64,000 bases of DNA from Bradyrhizobium sp. WSM471 (lineage in GTDB: Bacteria; Pseudomonadota; Alphaproteobacteria; Rhizobiales; Xanthobacteraceae): contig NZ_CM001442.1 of assembly GCF_000244915.1 (NCBI RefSeq), positions 2,418,001-2,482,000 of the forward strand, in the 5' to 3' direction. Below are positions 45,004 through 53,586 of the stretch, in pieces. The notes under the pieces were generated by a model, which was given only the letters and a program-made list of their open reading frames with translations, did not search any database and was not told where the DNA came from. Position 1 is the stretch's first letter, and the number at the start of each line of letters is the position of its first letter. The position numbers and the translations under genes are program-made.

Positions 45004-45645
45004 TTACTTTGACGCGGTCTTGGTGTCCATGTTCACGACCTGGACGCGGCGGTTGATCGGGTCGGCGCCGTTGGCGGCGTCCTTCAGCTTGGTCTTGCCG
45101 TAGCCGACGGTGACGAGATCGGTGCCGGTGAGGCCGTAGTTCTGCACCAAATATTTCTTGATGGTGTCGGCTCGCCGCTCGGAGAGTCCCTGATTGTAGG
45201 CCTCGGTGCCGACCGCATCGGTATGGCCGGCGACCACGAAGGTCGAGCCCTTCAGCGAGGGATCGGACAGCGCCTTTCCGAGCGCCTGGACCGACGGCAC
45301 CGACGTCTTGGCAATGTCGGCCGAGTTGTAGTCGAACTGGATCTCCAGATCGATCTTCGGCTTGGTCGCGGCGAGCTCGGCAATCTGCTCGCGCTCGCCC
45401 GTCGACAGCGACCGGGTCGAGCGGTTGCGCACGGTGTTCAGGAAGGTCGATTCCTTGGCCTGCACCGCCGGATCCACCTGCGGACCTGCGGACAGACCGC
45501 GGGTCGCCGCCTTCGGCTTCAGTGCATCCAGGATCTGGTTGGTCGAGACATTGCCGTCGCCGGCCATGGCCAGGCCGGCCGTCATCGAGAGAACTGCCGA
45601 GAGGGTTATCGCCTTCAGTGCAAAAGACTTATTAAAACCAGTCAT
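45004..45645 (-). CDS. OmpA-family outer-membrane lipid-free protein
   Basis: 213 residues from ATG 45645 (GAGGA upstream). A signal peptide (ALKAITLSAVLSMTAGLAM, cleavage after AMA) leads to a spacer with DALKPKAATRG and then the OmpA C-terminal domain: LEIQFDYNSADI, VAGHTDAVGTEAYNQGLSE, RADTIKKYL and the final INRRVQV. This domain grips peptidoglycan. No beta-barrel precedes it, so it is a free periplasmic OmpA-like protein. A CRP/FNR-type palindrome lies 78 bases upstream. Confidence 0.9.
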   Translation of the reverse strand: MTGFNKSFALKAITLSAVLSMTAGLAMAGDGNVSTNQILDALKPKAATRGLSAGPQVDPAVQAKESTFLNTVRNRSTRSLSTGEREQIAELAATKPKIDLEIQFDYNSADIAKTSVPSVQALGKALSDPSLKGSTFVVAGHTDAVGTEAYNQGLSERRADTIKKYLVQNYGLTGTDLVTVGYGKTKLKDAANGADPINRRVQVVNMDTKTASK

Positions 45646-45716
45646 TGTCGTATCCTCGTTGTGACGCCTGATGGCTATTTGATGCTGCAAGCATAGGGCA
45701 GGTTCAAAACCCCTGG

Positions 45717-45732
45717 TGTGATCTTGGTCACG
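45717..45732 (-). promoter_or_regulatory. CRP/FNR-type palindrome upstream of the OmpA-like gene
   Basis: TGTGATCTTGGTCACG is TGTGA-N6-TCACG, one base from the E. coli CRP consensus half-sites. Centred at 45724.5 it would place a class II transcript start near 45683, with a 37-base leader. Whether a CRP-type protein binds is not known. Confidence 0.4.
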
Positions 45733-46088
45733 CTGGAAACGGGGCCGTCCGGGGTCATGTCAGGGAATTTCAAGCGGTTTCGGGTTCATGGATGGCCGAC
45801 CCGCGGTCCATTTGGAGGACGGACGCAGACGCGTGAAGAGAGTGGTCGCACGCTGCCCGGCGAGCGTTCGAGCCTTCGCAGTCCCGTCGTGATCCGCATC
45901 ACTGAGGGCCGCCGCGCCCAGGTGCCGGCTCGGGGGCCGGGGCCGGTTCACTCAGGGAAACCCATGGTCACCGATTGTCGCAAAGCCGTCGCGTGTTGGC
46001 CTGTCTGCGAACAATTTTTCGGCCAGATGGACGCCTAGCAGGGCACAGCCTCCGACAGGCGCAAACGAAGGGAGCCGAGTTCCACCCA
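45733..46088. other. Intergenic region of about 350 bp; nothing recognised
   Basis: No coding sequence with a ribosome site and composition like its neighbours was seen on either strand, and no repeat or hairpin with a T-run. It presumably contains the promoters for the divergent genes. Confidence 0.5.
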
Positions 46089-46403
46089 GTGGCGAGGCCA
46101 AGTGATTACCAGTTCTATCGCAGTGGCCCGCCGGATCGGACCGTGTCCCTGAGTTCCATGCCCATCTACATCGGGGCAGCGATGATCGCGGTGGCGATCC
46201 TGCTGTCGACGCTGATCACGGGGCTGACCTCCCGCTATGTCGGGCTTCAAGCGCCGACCGACGAGAACATGTGGCTGGTCGATCGTCTCACCGGCAGTGT
46301 CTATCGCTGCCAGGCGGAGGAGCGCGGCAAGGCCTCGTGCGAACCAGATGTCGCAACAGGCAGCGTGGGCGACCGGTCCAAAGCCCCGAAAGCCGGCCGC
46401 TGA
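46089..46403 (+). CDS. Small single-pass membrane protein (hypothetical)
   Basis: 104 residues from GTG 46089 (VARPSDYQFYRSG); ATG 46158 is an alternative start, leaving 81 residues. One hydrophobic helix (YIGAAMIAVAILLSTLITGL) precedes a hydrophilic region with two Cys (VYRCQAEE and KASCEPD). I recognise no family. Ribosome sites for either start are weak. Confidence 0.55.
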   Translation: MARPSDYQFYRSGPPDRTVSLSSMPIYIGAAMIAVAILLSTLITGLTSRYVGLQAPTDENMWLVDRLTGSVYRCQAEERGKASCEPDVATGSVGDRSKAPKAGR

Positions 46404-46521
46404 GCCCCCGCCTTCGCACCGCAGCAAGAAAATTGTCTTCTCTACGAAACGTCTTCGCCGGAGAATACGTATTGCGAAGGCCGGCATGACGCCGGTTTCG
46501 TTTTACGGAGGAGACATTTCG

Positions 46522-46776
46522 ATGAAGATCTTGCTCACAGCCGCCGCTTTTGTCGCGCTCACCCTTTCCCTTTCACCGGCATCCGCCGCCATGATGGCAT
46601 GCACCAGCGATAATATGATGAAGTCCGCCGCCATGATGAGCGGCACGGCGGATACGCCGGCCAAGACGGCCATGAACAAGGAAATGGCCATGGCCAACAC
46701 CGACATGAGCAACGGCAAGATGAAAAGCGCCTGCATGCATTACATGAAGGCGCAGAAGGCGATGTCGATGAAGTAG
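46522..46776 (+). CDS. Methionine-rich small exported protein (hypothetical)
   Basis: 84 residues from ATG 46522 with GGAGGAG upstream. A signal peptide (ILLTAAAFVALTLSLSPAS) is followed by about 62 mature residues of which 15 are Met, in pairs such as MM at the start and in KSAAMMSG, with two Cys and a late CMHYMK segment. This composition suggests a metal (copper) binding or methionine-buffering peptide, but no named family is recognised. A strong terminator follows. Confidence 0.8.
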   Translation: MKILLTAAAFVALTLSLSPASAAMMACTSDNMMKSAAMMSGTADTPAKTAMNKEMAMANTDMSNGKMKSACMHYMKAQKAMSMK

Positions 46777-46798
46777 GCGCGGGTAGCGTACCTTCCGA

Positions 46799-46830
46799 CC
46801 GCGCTGTCAGTAGATGGCAGCGCGGTTTTT
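46799..46830 (+). terminator. Intrinsic terminator after the Met-rich protein gene
   Basis: CCGCGCTG and CAGCGCGG form an 8-bp stem with an 11-base loop, followed by TTTTT. Confidence 0.8.
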
Positions 46831-46891
46831 CCTTGTCGCTCCTGGATCGGCTTCTTGCCTGGATGCGAATCCCGCTACACTGCATTCCGCA

Positions 46892-48055
46892 ATGTCCCGC
46901 GCGCCCAAACCGATTCCACTCACCACGAAACAGGCCCGGCAAATCTGGCTTCATGCCCAGCGGCTGGACGACCGCGCGCCGTTCGGTGACGGCGCGCAAG
47001 CCGTCTCCGACGCGGTCGCCCATCTCGGCTATGTGCAGATCGACACCATCAACGTGATCGAGCGCTGCCATCACCACATCCTGTTCAGCCGGATCCCGTC
47101 CTACCGCCGCGCCGACCTGCGCCACGCCCAGAGCGTCGACAAGAGCGTCTTTGAATATTGGACGCATGCGCTCTCCTACGTGCCGGCCGGCGACTTCCGC
47201 TTCTTTCTGCCGGCGATGCGCGAGCACCGCCGTGAGGGGCACAAATGGTTCGCCTCGGTGAAGCCTGCCGACACGCGCAAGGTGATGCGGCTGGTGCGCG
47301 CCGGCCCGCTGACGATCCGCGACATCGAGGACGACGTGCTCACCGAGAAGGAGCATCTCTGGCAAAGTCGAAAACCCTCGAAGCGGGCGTTGCAGCTCGC
47401 CTTCTATACGGGTGCCGTGACCATCAGCGAGCGCCAGGGCATGCTCAAGACCTATGAGCTGATGACGCGCCATTTCGGCTGGGACAAGCTGCCGAAGCCG
47501 GCGTCGGCAAAGGACATCACGGCCTATCTGCTCGATCGCGCGCTGCGATCGCAAGGTGTCGTGAGCCTCGATTCGGTCTGCCATCTCGACGCGCCGCGCA
47601 AGCCGGCGGTGGCTGCCCTGATCGGCTCGCGCGTCCGCCGTGGCGAGCTCGTGCCTGTCGCCATCGAGGGTGCCGGCAACCAGGAGCACTGGGCACTGCC
47701 GGTGGCGCTCGAGCCGGGCGAGCGCGCGCCACCTGATCTCGTCCATATCCTGTCGCCGTTCGATCCACTGATCATCCAGCGCAAGCGCACCAATCTCATC
47801 TTCGGCTACAACCATTTGTTCGAGGCCTATGTGCCGAAGGCCAAGCGCAAGCTCGGCTATTTCGCGCTGCCCGTGCTGGTCGGCGACGAGATCGTCGCCG
47901 CGCTCGATCTGAAGACCGACCGGCAGGCGAAGAAGCTGCTGATGCAGAAATGGACCTGGGCCGGTGAGGGAAAGAAAACCGCAGGGCGCAAGGAGCTCAA
48001 ACGGAAGATCGAGGAGGAGCTCGATCGTTTTGAGAAGTTTCAATTGGCGGAGTAG
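46892..48055 (+). CDS. YcaQ-like winged-helix DNA-glycosylase family protein
   Basis: 387 residues from ATG 46892. Landmarks of the HTH_42/YcaQ family: PLTTKQARQIWLHAQRLD, LGYVQIDTINVIERCHHHIL, YVPAGDFRFFLPAM, HILSPFDPLIIQRKRT with its acidic residue, YNHLFEAYVPKAKRK and GYFALPVLVGDEIVAALDLK. E. coli YcaQ unhooks DNA interstrand crosslinks; this assignment here is by resemblance. It is transcribed alone. Confidence 0.85.
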   Translation: MSRAPKPIPLTTKQARQIWLHAQRLDDRAPFGDGAQAVSDAVAHLGYVQIDTINVIERCHHHILFSRIPSYRRADLRHAQSVDKSVFEYWTHALSYVPAGDFRFFLPAMREHRREGHKWFASVKPADTRKVMRLVRAGPLTIRDIEDDVLTEKEHLWQSRKPSKRALQLAFYTGAVTISERQGMLKTYELMTRHFGWDKLPKPASAKDITAYLLDRALRSQGVVSLDSVCHLDAPRKPAVAALIGSRVRRGELVPVAIEGAGNQEHWALPVALEPGERAPPDLVHILSPFDPLIIQRKRTNLIFGYNHLFEAYVPKAKRKLGYFALPVLVGDEIVAALDLKTDRQAKKLLMQKWTWAGEGKKTAGRKELKRKIEEELDRFEKFQLAE

Positions 48056-48201
48056 TTGTGCGCGGCGTGGATCACCGATCTCTGTCGTAGCGCAACGTGG
48101 TGGCCCGCTGCGCCCACTGCATTGCTTGCTCCATTGACTCTTCGCCCGCGATATTCAAAACCGGCTTTCAGCCCATAAAAGCAACAACCATGGGGGAAGC
48201 C

Positions 48202-49533
48202 ATGAGCCAGACCACGACCTATGCCGGTTCCGCCGGCGCAGCCAAGTCGGAAATCGAGATCTCGACGATCCGCGCCATCTCCTGGCGCCTGATCCCGTTC
48301 CTGGTGCTGGCCTACTTCTTCTCCTATCTCGACCGCGTCAATCTCGGCTTCGCCGCGCTGACTATGAATGCCGAGCTGAAATTCACGCCGCTGATCTTCT
48401 CCTGGGGCGCCGGCATCTTCTTCATCGGTTATTTCATCTTCGAGGTGCCGAGCAATCTGGCGCTGGAAAAGTTCGGCGCCAGCCGCTGGATCGCCCGCAT
48501 CATGGTGACCTGGGGCATCATCTCGGCGCTGATGGCGCTCACGAGCGGCGTCACGAGCTTCTACGTGCTGCGCTTCCTGCTCGGCGTCGCCGAAGCCGGC
48601 TTCTTCCCCGGCATCATCCTCTATCTCACCTATTGGTATCCGGCCGAATATCGCGCCCGCTTCCTCGCGGCTTTCGCCATTGCCGTGCCGGTCTCCACCG
48701 TAATCGGCGCCCCGGTCTCGGGCCTGCTGCTCGGGCTGGACGGCGCGATGGGCCTGAAGGGTTGGCAGTGGCTGTTCATCATCGAGGGCATTCCCTCGGT
48801 GCTGCTCGGCATCGTCACCTGGTTCTATCTCACCGACAGGCCGGAGAAGGCGGATTGGCTCACGGCCGAGCAGAAAGCCTGGCTCAAGACCAAGCTCGAT
48901 GCCGAGATCGCGGCCAAGCAGGCGGTGAAGCATTTGTCGCTCGGTGAGGCGCTATCCTCACCAAAGGTGATCATGCTGAGCCTGGTCTATTTCGGCTTCG
49001 TCGGCGCGCTGTATGGCATGCAGTTCTGGCTGCCGCAGATCGTCAAGGCGTTCGGCCTCACCAACGCCCAGACCGGTTTCGTCACCGCCATCCCGTATCT
49101 GTTCGGCACCATCGCGATGATCCTGTGGGCGAGGCATTCCGATGCGACGCGCGAGCGCGTGATGCATGTCGGCGCGCCGTTGCTGCTCACTGCCGTCGCG
49201 CTCTGCGTCTCCAGCTATCTCACCGACCCCACCCTGACGATGATCGTGCTGACGGTCGCCGCGATCGGCGTGTTCTGCTGCTTCGGCGTGTTCTGGACCC
49301 TGCCGACCGCGTGGCTCTCCGGCCCGGCGGCGGCCGGCGCCATCGCCCTGATCAACTCGGTCGGCAATCTCGCCGGCTTCGGCGGTCCGTATCTGATCGG
49401 CTGGGTCAAGGAAGCCACCGGCCAGACCTCGAGCGGACTGCTCGTGCTTGCGGTGCTGCCGCTGATCGCCGGCATCCTAGTCTTCATCGGCGGCCACGAC
49501 AGCAAGCACGAGTTCGCCGAACAGGGGCGATGA
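48202..49533 (+). CDS. MFS transporter, anion:cation symporter (ACS) type
   Basis: 443 residues from ATG 48202 with GGGGGA nine bases upstream. About twelve membrane helices with a central cytoplasmic loop (SDPRPEKADWLTAEQK region). YFFSYLDRVNLGFAALTMN and FFIGYFIFEVPSNLALEKFG are typical of ACS members, which import phthalate, tartrate, glucarate or similar organic acids with a cation. GWQWLFIIEGIPSVLLGI is the family's helix 6 signature. Ligand unknown; no catabolic gene is next to it. Confidence 0.92.
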   Translation: MSQTTTYAGSAGAAKSEIEISTIRAISWRLIPFLVLAYFFSYLDRVNLGFAALTMNAELKFTPLIFSWGAGIFFIGYFIFEVPSNLALEKFGASRWIARIMVTWGIISALMALTSGVTSFYVLRFLLGVAEAGFFPGIILYLTYWYPAEYRARFLAAFAIAVPVSTVIGAPVSGLLLGLDGAMGLKGWQWLFIIEGIPSVLLGIVTWFYLTDRPEKADWLTAEQKAWLKTKLDAEIAAKQAVKHLSLGEALSSPKVIMLSLVYFGFVGALYGMQFWLPQIVKAFGLTNAQTGFVTAIPYLFGTIAMILWARHSDATRERVMHVGAPLLLTAVALCVSSYLTDPTLTMIVLTVAAIGVFCCFGVFWTLPTAWLSGPAAAGAIALINSVGNLAGFGGPYLIGWVKEATGQTSSGLLVLAVLPLIAGILVFIGGHDSKHEFAEQGR

Positions 49534-49700
49534 CGCGCGTTGGCGCCCCTCGGCGTCAATTGTACCGTTTTCGTCGGATTGGGGGTGAGCGCCGCACTGT
49601 GAAGTGTGACGGCGCTCACATTTCTTCGGAGGGTCGTGTCGCCTTCTCAACCATTCGATGTTACGGTTCCAAATTGCCTGTCTGAGGGATTCCTTTTTTG

Positions 49701-52130
49701 ATGTGGGCCGTGAGCACATTCGCGTCGGCGCTTTGCGCTCTGATGCTTTTGGCCCAACCGGCGCTGGCGGCGAAACGCGTTGCGCTCGTGATCGGTAATT
49801 CCACCTACCAGAACGTCGTCAAGCTCACGAACCCGTCCAACGATGCCGAGGCGATGGCGGCAACGTTGAAAGGCGCCGGCTTCGACGTGGTCGATCTCAG
49901 GCGCGACCTCAAGGCTGTCGAGATGCGGCGGGCGCTACGCGACTTCTCCGACCGCAGTCGCGACGCCGATATCGCGGTGCTCTATTTCGCCGGGCACGGC
50001 ATCGAGATCGACGGCACCAACTACATCATCCCGACGGATGCGCTGCTGGAGCGCGATATCGACGCCTATGATGAGGCGATACCGCTCGACCGGCTGCTCA
50101 CGGTGATCGAGCCCGCGAAGCGGCTGCGGCTGGTCATTCTCGACGCCTGCCGGGACAATCCTTTCAAGAAGAACATGAAGCGCACCGTGGTGTCGCGCTC
50201 GATCGAGCGCGGGCTCGCGCGGGTCGAGCCGGCCGGATCCAACACCCTGGTTGCCTTTGCCGCCAAGGCCGGCTCGACCGCGGCCGATGGCGACAGCAAG
50301 AACAGTCCGTTCACGACCGCGCTGATCAAGTATCTGCCGCGGCCCGGGCTCGATCTGCGCAAGGCGTTCGGCTTCGTGCGCGACGACGTGTTGAAGGCGA
50401 CCAACAACAGGCAGGAGCCGTTCCTGTATGGCTCCCTCGGCGGTGAAGATCTTGCGCTCGTTGAGGCCGCAGCCCCGGTCAAGGATGCCGAACCCGAGAT
50501 CCGCCGCGCCTATGAGTTGGCGCTTCAGATCAGCACGCCGGATGTATGGGCCTCCTTCATTGCGACCTATCCTCACAGCTTCTACTCCGAACTGGCCAAG
50601 GCGCAGCACCGCAAGCTGATGGAAGACGCCGCGCGGTCCGCGATCGCGCAGGAGCAGCTAAGGATCGCGGCCGACAAGGCTGCAGCGGCCAGGACTGCGG
50701 AAGCGGCCAGGGCCGCCGAACAGACGCGCCTTGCGGCCGAAAAGAAGAGGCGTGAGGATGCCGCCAGGGACGCGGAGGCGAAAGCAGCCGAGCAGAAGGC
50801 GGCGGAGGTCGAGCGCGCCCGGCAGATTGCCGAGGCAAAGGCGCAAGAGCAGGCCCGGCTCGCCGCCGATCTGGCTGCGAAGGCCAAGGCTGCGGAGGAA
50901 GCGAGGGTCGCCGAGCAAGCGCGTCTCATAGCCAGCAAGAAGGCGCGCGAGGAGGAGGCCGCAAAGGCGGCCGAGGCCAGGGCGGCCGAGCAGAAGGCGG
51001 CGGAGGTCGAGCGCGCGCGGCAGCTCGTCGAGGCCAAGGCGCAGGAACAGGCACGGCGCGTGGCTGAGCAGGCAGCAAAGGCCAAGGCGGCCGAAGAAGC
51101 CAAGGCAGCCGAACAGGCGCGTCTTGCGGCAGAGAAGAGGGTGCGCGAGGACGCCGCCAAGGCTGCGGAGGTCAAGGCTGCGGAAGCCAAGGCTGCGGAA
51201 GCCAGGGCTGCAGAAGCGAGGGCTGCGGAAGCCAGGGCTGCAGAAGCCAGGGCTGCAGAAGCCAAGGCTGCAGAAGCCAAGGCCGCAGAGCAGAAGGCTG
51301 CCGAGGCTGAGCGCGCACGGCAGGTGGCTGCGGCAAAGGCGCAGGAGCAGGTGAGGCTCGCGGCCGAGCAGGCTGCGAAGGCGAAGGCATCCGAAGAAGC
51401 CAAGATTGCTGAAAGGGCGGCCGAACAGGCGCGCCTTGCGGCCGAGCAGCGGGCACGCGAAGAGGCTGCGGAGGCTCAGCGCAAGCTTGCGGAGCAGGCG
51501 AAGCCTGGCACGGACGACGGCAAGGCGCGCGATCCGAAGGCCGCGACCCAGCTCGCTGCTTTGTCTCCCGATGTCGAGAGTGCAGCCAAGCCGGCACAGC
51601 AGGCTGCGTCCGATATTCCTCGTCTGCTGCAAGGCGAACTGCGCCGGGTCGGCTGCCTGAAAGGCGAGATCAGCGGCTCCTGGAATGAGGCAGCGCAAAA
51701 GTCACTCCAGCTTTTCAACAAGAACGCCGGCACCAAATTCGATGTGAAGCTTGCGAGCGTCGATGCGCTGGAGTCCATTCGCGTGCGTCCTGCACGGGTT
51801 TGCCCGCTGATCTGCGAGCATGGCTTCCGGCCGAGCGGCGAGGACTGCGTCAGGATCAGTTGCGAGGCCAATTACGAGCTCGGCGACGACAACACCTGCG
51901 AGCGCGTCCGGCCGAAGCGCCCGGCGCGGCGCGAGGCCCCGCCTGTCGCCGCAAAACCACCCGCCGAACGCCCCGCTGCGACCGAGCCGGCGCCGTCAGG
52001 CACGCCCGGGCAGAAGCGCAGTGTGAAGGAAGTCGAAGCGCTCTGGGCGAAATGCTCCAACAATGGCCACACCGGGCGGAATAACCGGACTTTCAGCCGG
52101 GTGAATGCCTGCGTCATGCGGGGCATGTGA
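49701..52130 (+). CDS. Exported caspase-fold (peptidase C14) protein with long coiled coil
   Basis: 809 residues from ATG 49701. A signal peptide (AVSTFASALCALMLLAQPA) precedes a caspase domain (about 25-245) with the catalytic pair His99 in YFAGHGIEI and Cys150 in LDACRDNPF. From about residue 300 to 610 it is a helical Ala/Glu/Lys/Gln/Arg-rich coiled coil built of a 66-residue unit in three copies and a short-unit expansion. After that comes a peptidoglycan-binding-like segment (RLLQGELRRVGCLKGEISGS), a Cys-rich part (VCPLICEHGFRPSG, then RISCEANYEL) and a Pro/Ala-rich tail ending CSNNGHTGRNN. This arrangement, caspase plus Sel1-less repeat and peptidoglycan module, is found in metacaspase-like proteins of alphaproteobacteria, whose targets are unknown. 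Confidence 0.87.
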   Translation: MWAVSTFASALCALMLLAQPALAAKRVALVIGNSTYQNVVKLTNPSNDAEAMAATLKGAGFDVVDLRRDLKAVEMRRALRDFSDRSRDADIAVLYFAGHGIEIDGTNYIIPTDALLERDIDAYDEAIPLDRLLTVIEPAKRLRLVILDACRDNPFKKNMKRTVVSRSIERGLARVEPAGSNTLVAFAAKAGSTAADGDSKNSPFTTALIKYLPRPGLDLRKAFGFVRDDVLKATNNRQEPFLYGSLGGEDLALVEAAAPVKDAEPEIRRAYELALQISTPDVWASFIATYPHSFYSELAKAQHRKLMEDAARSAIAQEQLRIAADKAAAARTAEAARAAEQTRLAAEKKRREDAARDAEAKAAEQKAAEVERARQIAEAKAQEQARLAADLAAKAKAAEEARVAEQARLIASKKAREEEAAKAAEARAAEQKAAEVERARQLVEAKAQEQARRVAEQAAKAKAAEEAKAAEQARLAAEKRVREDAAKAAEVKAAEAKAAEARAAEARAAEARAAEARAAEAKAAEAKAAEQKAAEAERARQVAAAKAQEQVRLAAEQAAKAKASEEAKIAERAAEQARLAAEQRAREEAAEAQRKLAEQAKPGTDDGKARDPKAATQLAALSPDVESAAKPAQQAASDIPRLLQGELRRVGCLKGEISGSWNEAAQKSLQLFNKNAGTKFDVKLASVDALESIRVRPARVCPLICEHGFRPSGEDCVRISCEANYELGDDNTCERVRPKRPARREAPPVAAKPPAERPAATEPAPSGTPGQKRSVKEVEALWAKCSNNGHTGRNNRTFSRVNACVMRGM
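51159..51308 (+). repeat. 15-bp tandem repeat expansion, ten units, in the caspase-like gene
   Basis: Ten consecutive 15-base units reading (A/G)AG-GC-tGC-gGA-(A/G)GC or close variants, giving repeated K/R-A-A-E-A. The units differ by single bases, mostly silent or K/R changes. The reading frame is kept. Length variation between strains is likely. Confidence 0.9.
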
Positions 52131-52229
52131 TCCCGGCCACGCTGGCCAGCCTGGTTTTGCGAATTTTGGGTGTCAGCTGCTGCGCAAATTGCGGCTTCAT
52201 CAGCTCTTAACGATCACGCTTTCCTGATG

Positions 52230-52255
52230 ACTGACGAATATTGACTTTCATCAGT
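52230..52255. promoter_or_regulatory. Imperfect palindrome in the RND operon promoter
   Basis: ACTGACGAA and TTCATCAGT (8 of 9 complementary) flank eight bases, and a TTGACT hexamer resembling a -35 element sits at 52241-52246 inside. It lies 46 bases upstream of the adaptor start. A TetR repressor encoded at the end of the operon is a plausible ligand. Confidence 0.5.
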
Positions 52256-52300
52256 GATTAGTCGACATTCCTCTCATTGCAGCCGAGGGAGTGTCCTCCG

Positions 52301-53407
52301 ATGTTCGTCCGATCCGTTTTGTCCAGCTATTCGAGGCTCTTGGCGGGTATTTCGCTGGCGCTGATGGCTGCCGCCCTCGCGGGGTGCAATGACACCGTCG
52401 CTGAAAAGGCCGAGCCGCCGCGGCCGGTTCTCGTCGCCACCGCCCATTATGATGCCGAAAAGCCCGAGCGCAGCTTCGTCGGCACCATCAAGCCGCGGAT
52501 CGAGAGCGATCTGGGCTTTCGGGTCGCCGGCAAGGTCGCCAAGCGTCTGGTCGAAGTCGGCCAGACCGTCGAGATCGGCCAGCCGCTCGCGGTCCTCGAT
52601 GAGGTCGATCTGAAGCTCCAGGCCGAGCAAGCCGTTGCCGAGCAGACCGCTGCGACCGGCGTGCTGGCCCAGGCCGCCGCCGCCGAGCAGCGCGCCAAGG
52701 ATTTGAAGGCCAAGGGCTGGACCACCGACGCGCAGCTGGATTCGAGCCGCGCCGCCGCCGACGAGGCCCGTGCCCGCCTCAACCGGGCCGAGCGCTCGGT
52801 CGAGCTGACCAACAATTCCCTTTCCTACGCGACGCTCAACGCCGACGCCCGTGGCGTCGTCACCGCAACGCTGATCGAGCCCGGCCAGGTGGTTGCCGCA
52901 GGCCAGACCTCGATCCGTGTCGCCCGCTTTGCCGAAAAGGAAGCGGTCGTCGCGATCCCTGAGACGCTGGTCGGACGTGCCAAATCGGGCGCCGCCAGCG
53001 TCACTCTTTGGTCCGAGCCGGGCAAGAAATATACGGCCAGGCTGCGCGAGATCGCGCCAACCGCGGATCCAGCGACGCGCACTTATCTCGCCAAGTTTTC
53101 GCTGCCCGAGGCCGACGACAAGGTCTCGCTCGGCATGACTGCGACGCTGACGCTGTCGGACGCTGCGACCGAGCGCGTCGCGCGGCTGCCGCTGTCGGCG
53201 CTGTTCAACGAAGGCGGCAAGCCGTCCTTCTACGTCGTCGACGACAACGGCGCGGTCACGCTGAAGCCGGTCGTGGTGAAGTCCTATGAGAGCAACGACG
53301 TCGTCATCGCCGGTGGCGTCGAAGAGGGCGCCAAGATCGTCGCCCTCGGTGTGCAGAAGCTCGATCCGGGCCAGAGGGTGCGGATCGTCTCGTCACTGTC
53401 CTTTTAA
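52301..53407 (+). CDS. RND efflux periplasmic adaptor (lipoprotein)
   Basis: 368 residues from ATG 52301. A lipoprotein signal with LAGC box (MAAALAGCNDT) would acylate the Cys. The membrane-fusion fold shows FVGTIKPRIESDLGFRVAGK and VARRFAEKEAVVAIPE-like segments, an alpha-hairpin (QAVAEQTAATGVLAQAAAAE and RAAADEARARLNRA) and a barrel region near SLGMTATLTL. It pairs with the pump encoded 180 bases downstream to export drugs or metabolites through a TolC-like channel not encoded here. Confidence 0.9.
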   Translation: MFVRSVLSSYSRLLAGISLALMAAALAGCNDTVAEKAEPPRPVLVATAHYDAEKPERSFVGTIKPRIESDLGFRVAGKVAKRLVEVGQTVEIGQPLAVLDEVDLKLQAEQAVAEQTAATGVLAQAAAAEQRAKDLKAKGWTTDAQLDSSRAAADEARARLNRAERSVELTNNSLSYATLNADARGVVTATLIEPGQVVAAGQTSIRVARFAEKEAVVAIPETLVGRAKSGAASVTLWSEPGKKYTARLREIAPTADPATRTYLAKFSLPEADDKVSLGMTATLTLSDAATERVARLPLSALFNEGGKPSFYVVDDNGAVTLKPVVVKSYESNDVVIAGGVEEGAKIVALGVQKLDPGQRVRIVSSLSF

Positions 53408-53586
53408 GTCTCGCTTACAAGTTACGTCGTGTGAGGTGAGTTTCGGCCCAAGCGCAAATGCTTTGGCTGAAGCGGCGAAGCGATCCAGAACCTGCCCAGC
53501 CCCCTGGATTGCTTCGCTGCCTCGCGACGACGCGTTGAACAGAGTGGCTGTCGTTTTTTGTAACCGGATCATCTTTGGAGAGTGCG

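Noticed and set aside
45760..45951. 63-residue minus-strand ORF between the OmpA-like gene and the next gene
   Set aside because: Arg/Pro-rich composition, no ribosome site and no conserved features.
46559..48043. Antisense frame of 494 residues over the YcaQ-like gene and beyond
   Set aside because: Crosses a terminator and two plus-strand genes, with no ribosome site or domain.
51159..51308. Short regular repeats that might be read as a CRISPR array
   Set aside because: Units are contiguous without spacers, encode K/R-A-A-E-A in frame, and lie inside the coiled coil of the caspase-like protein.
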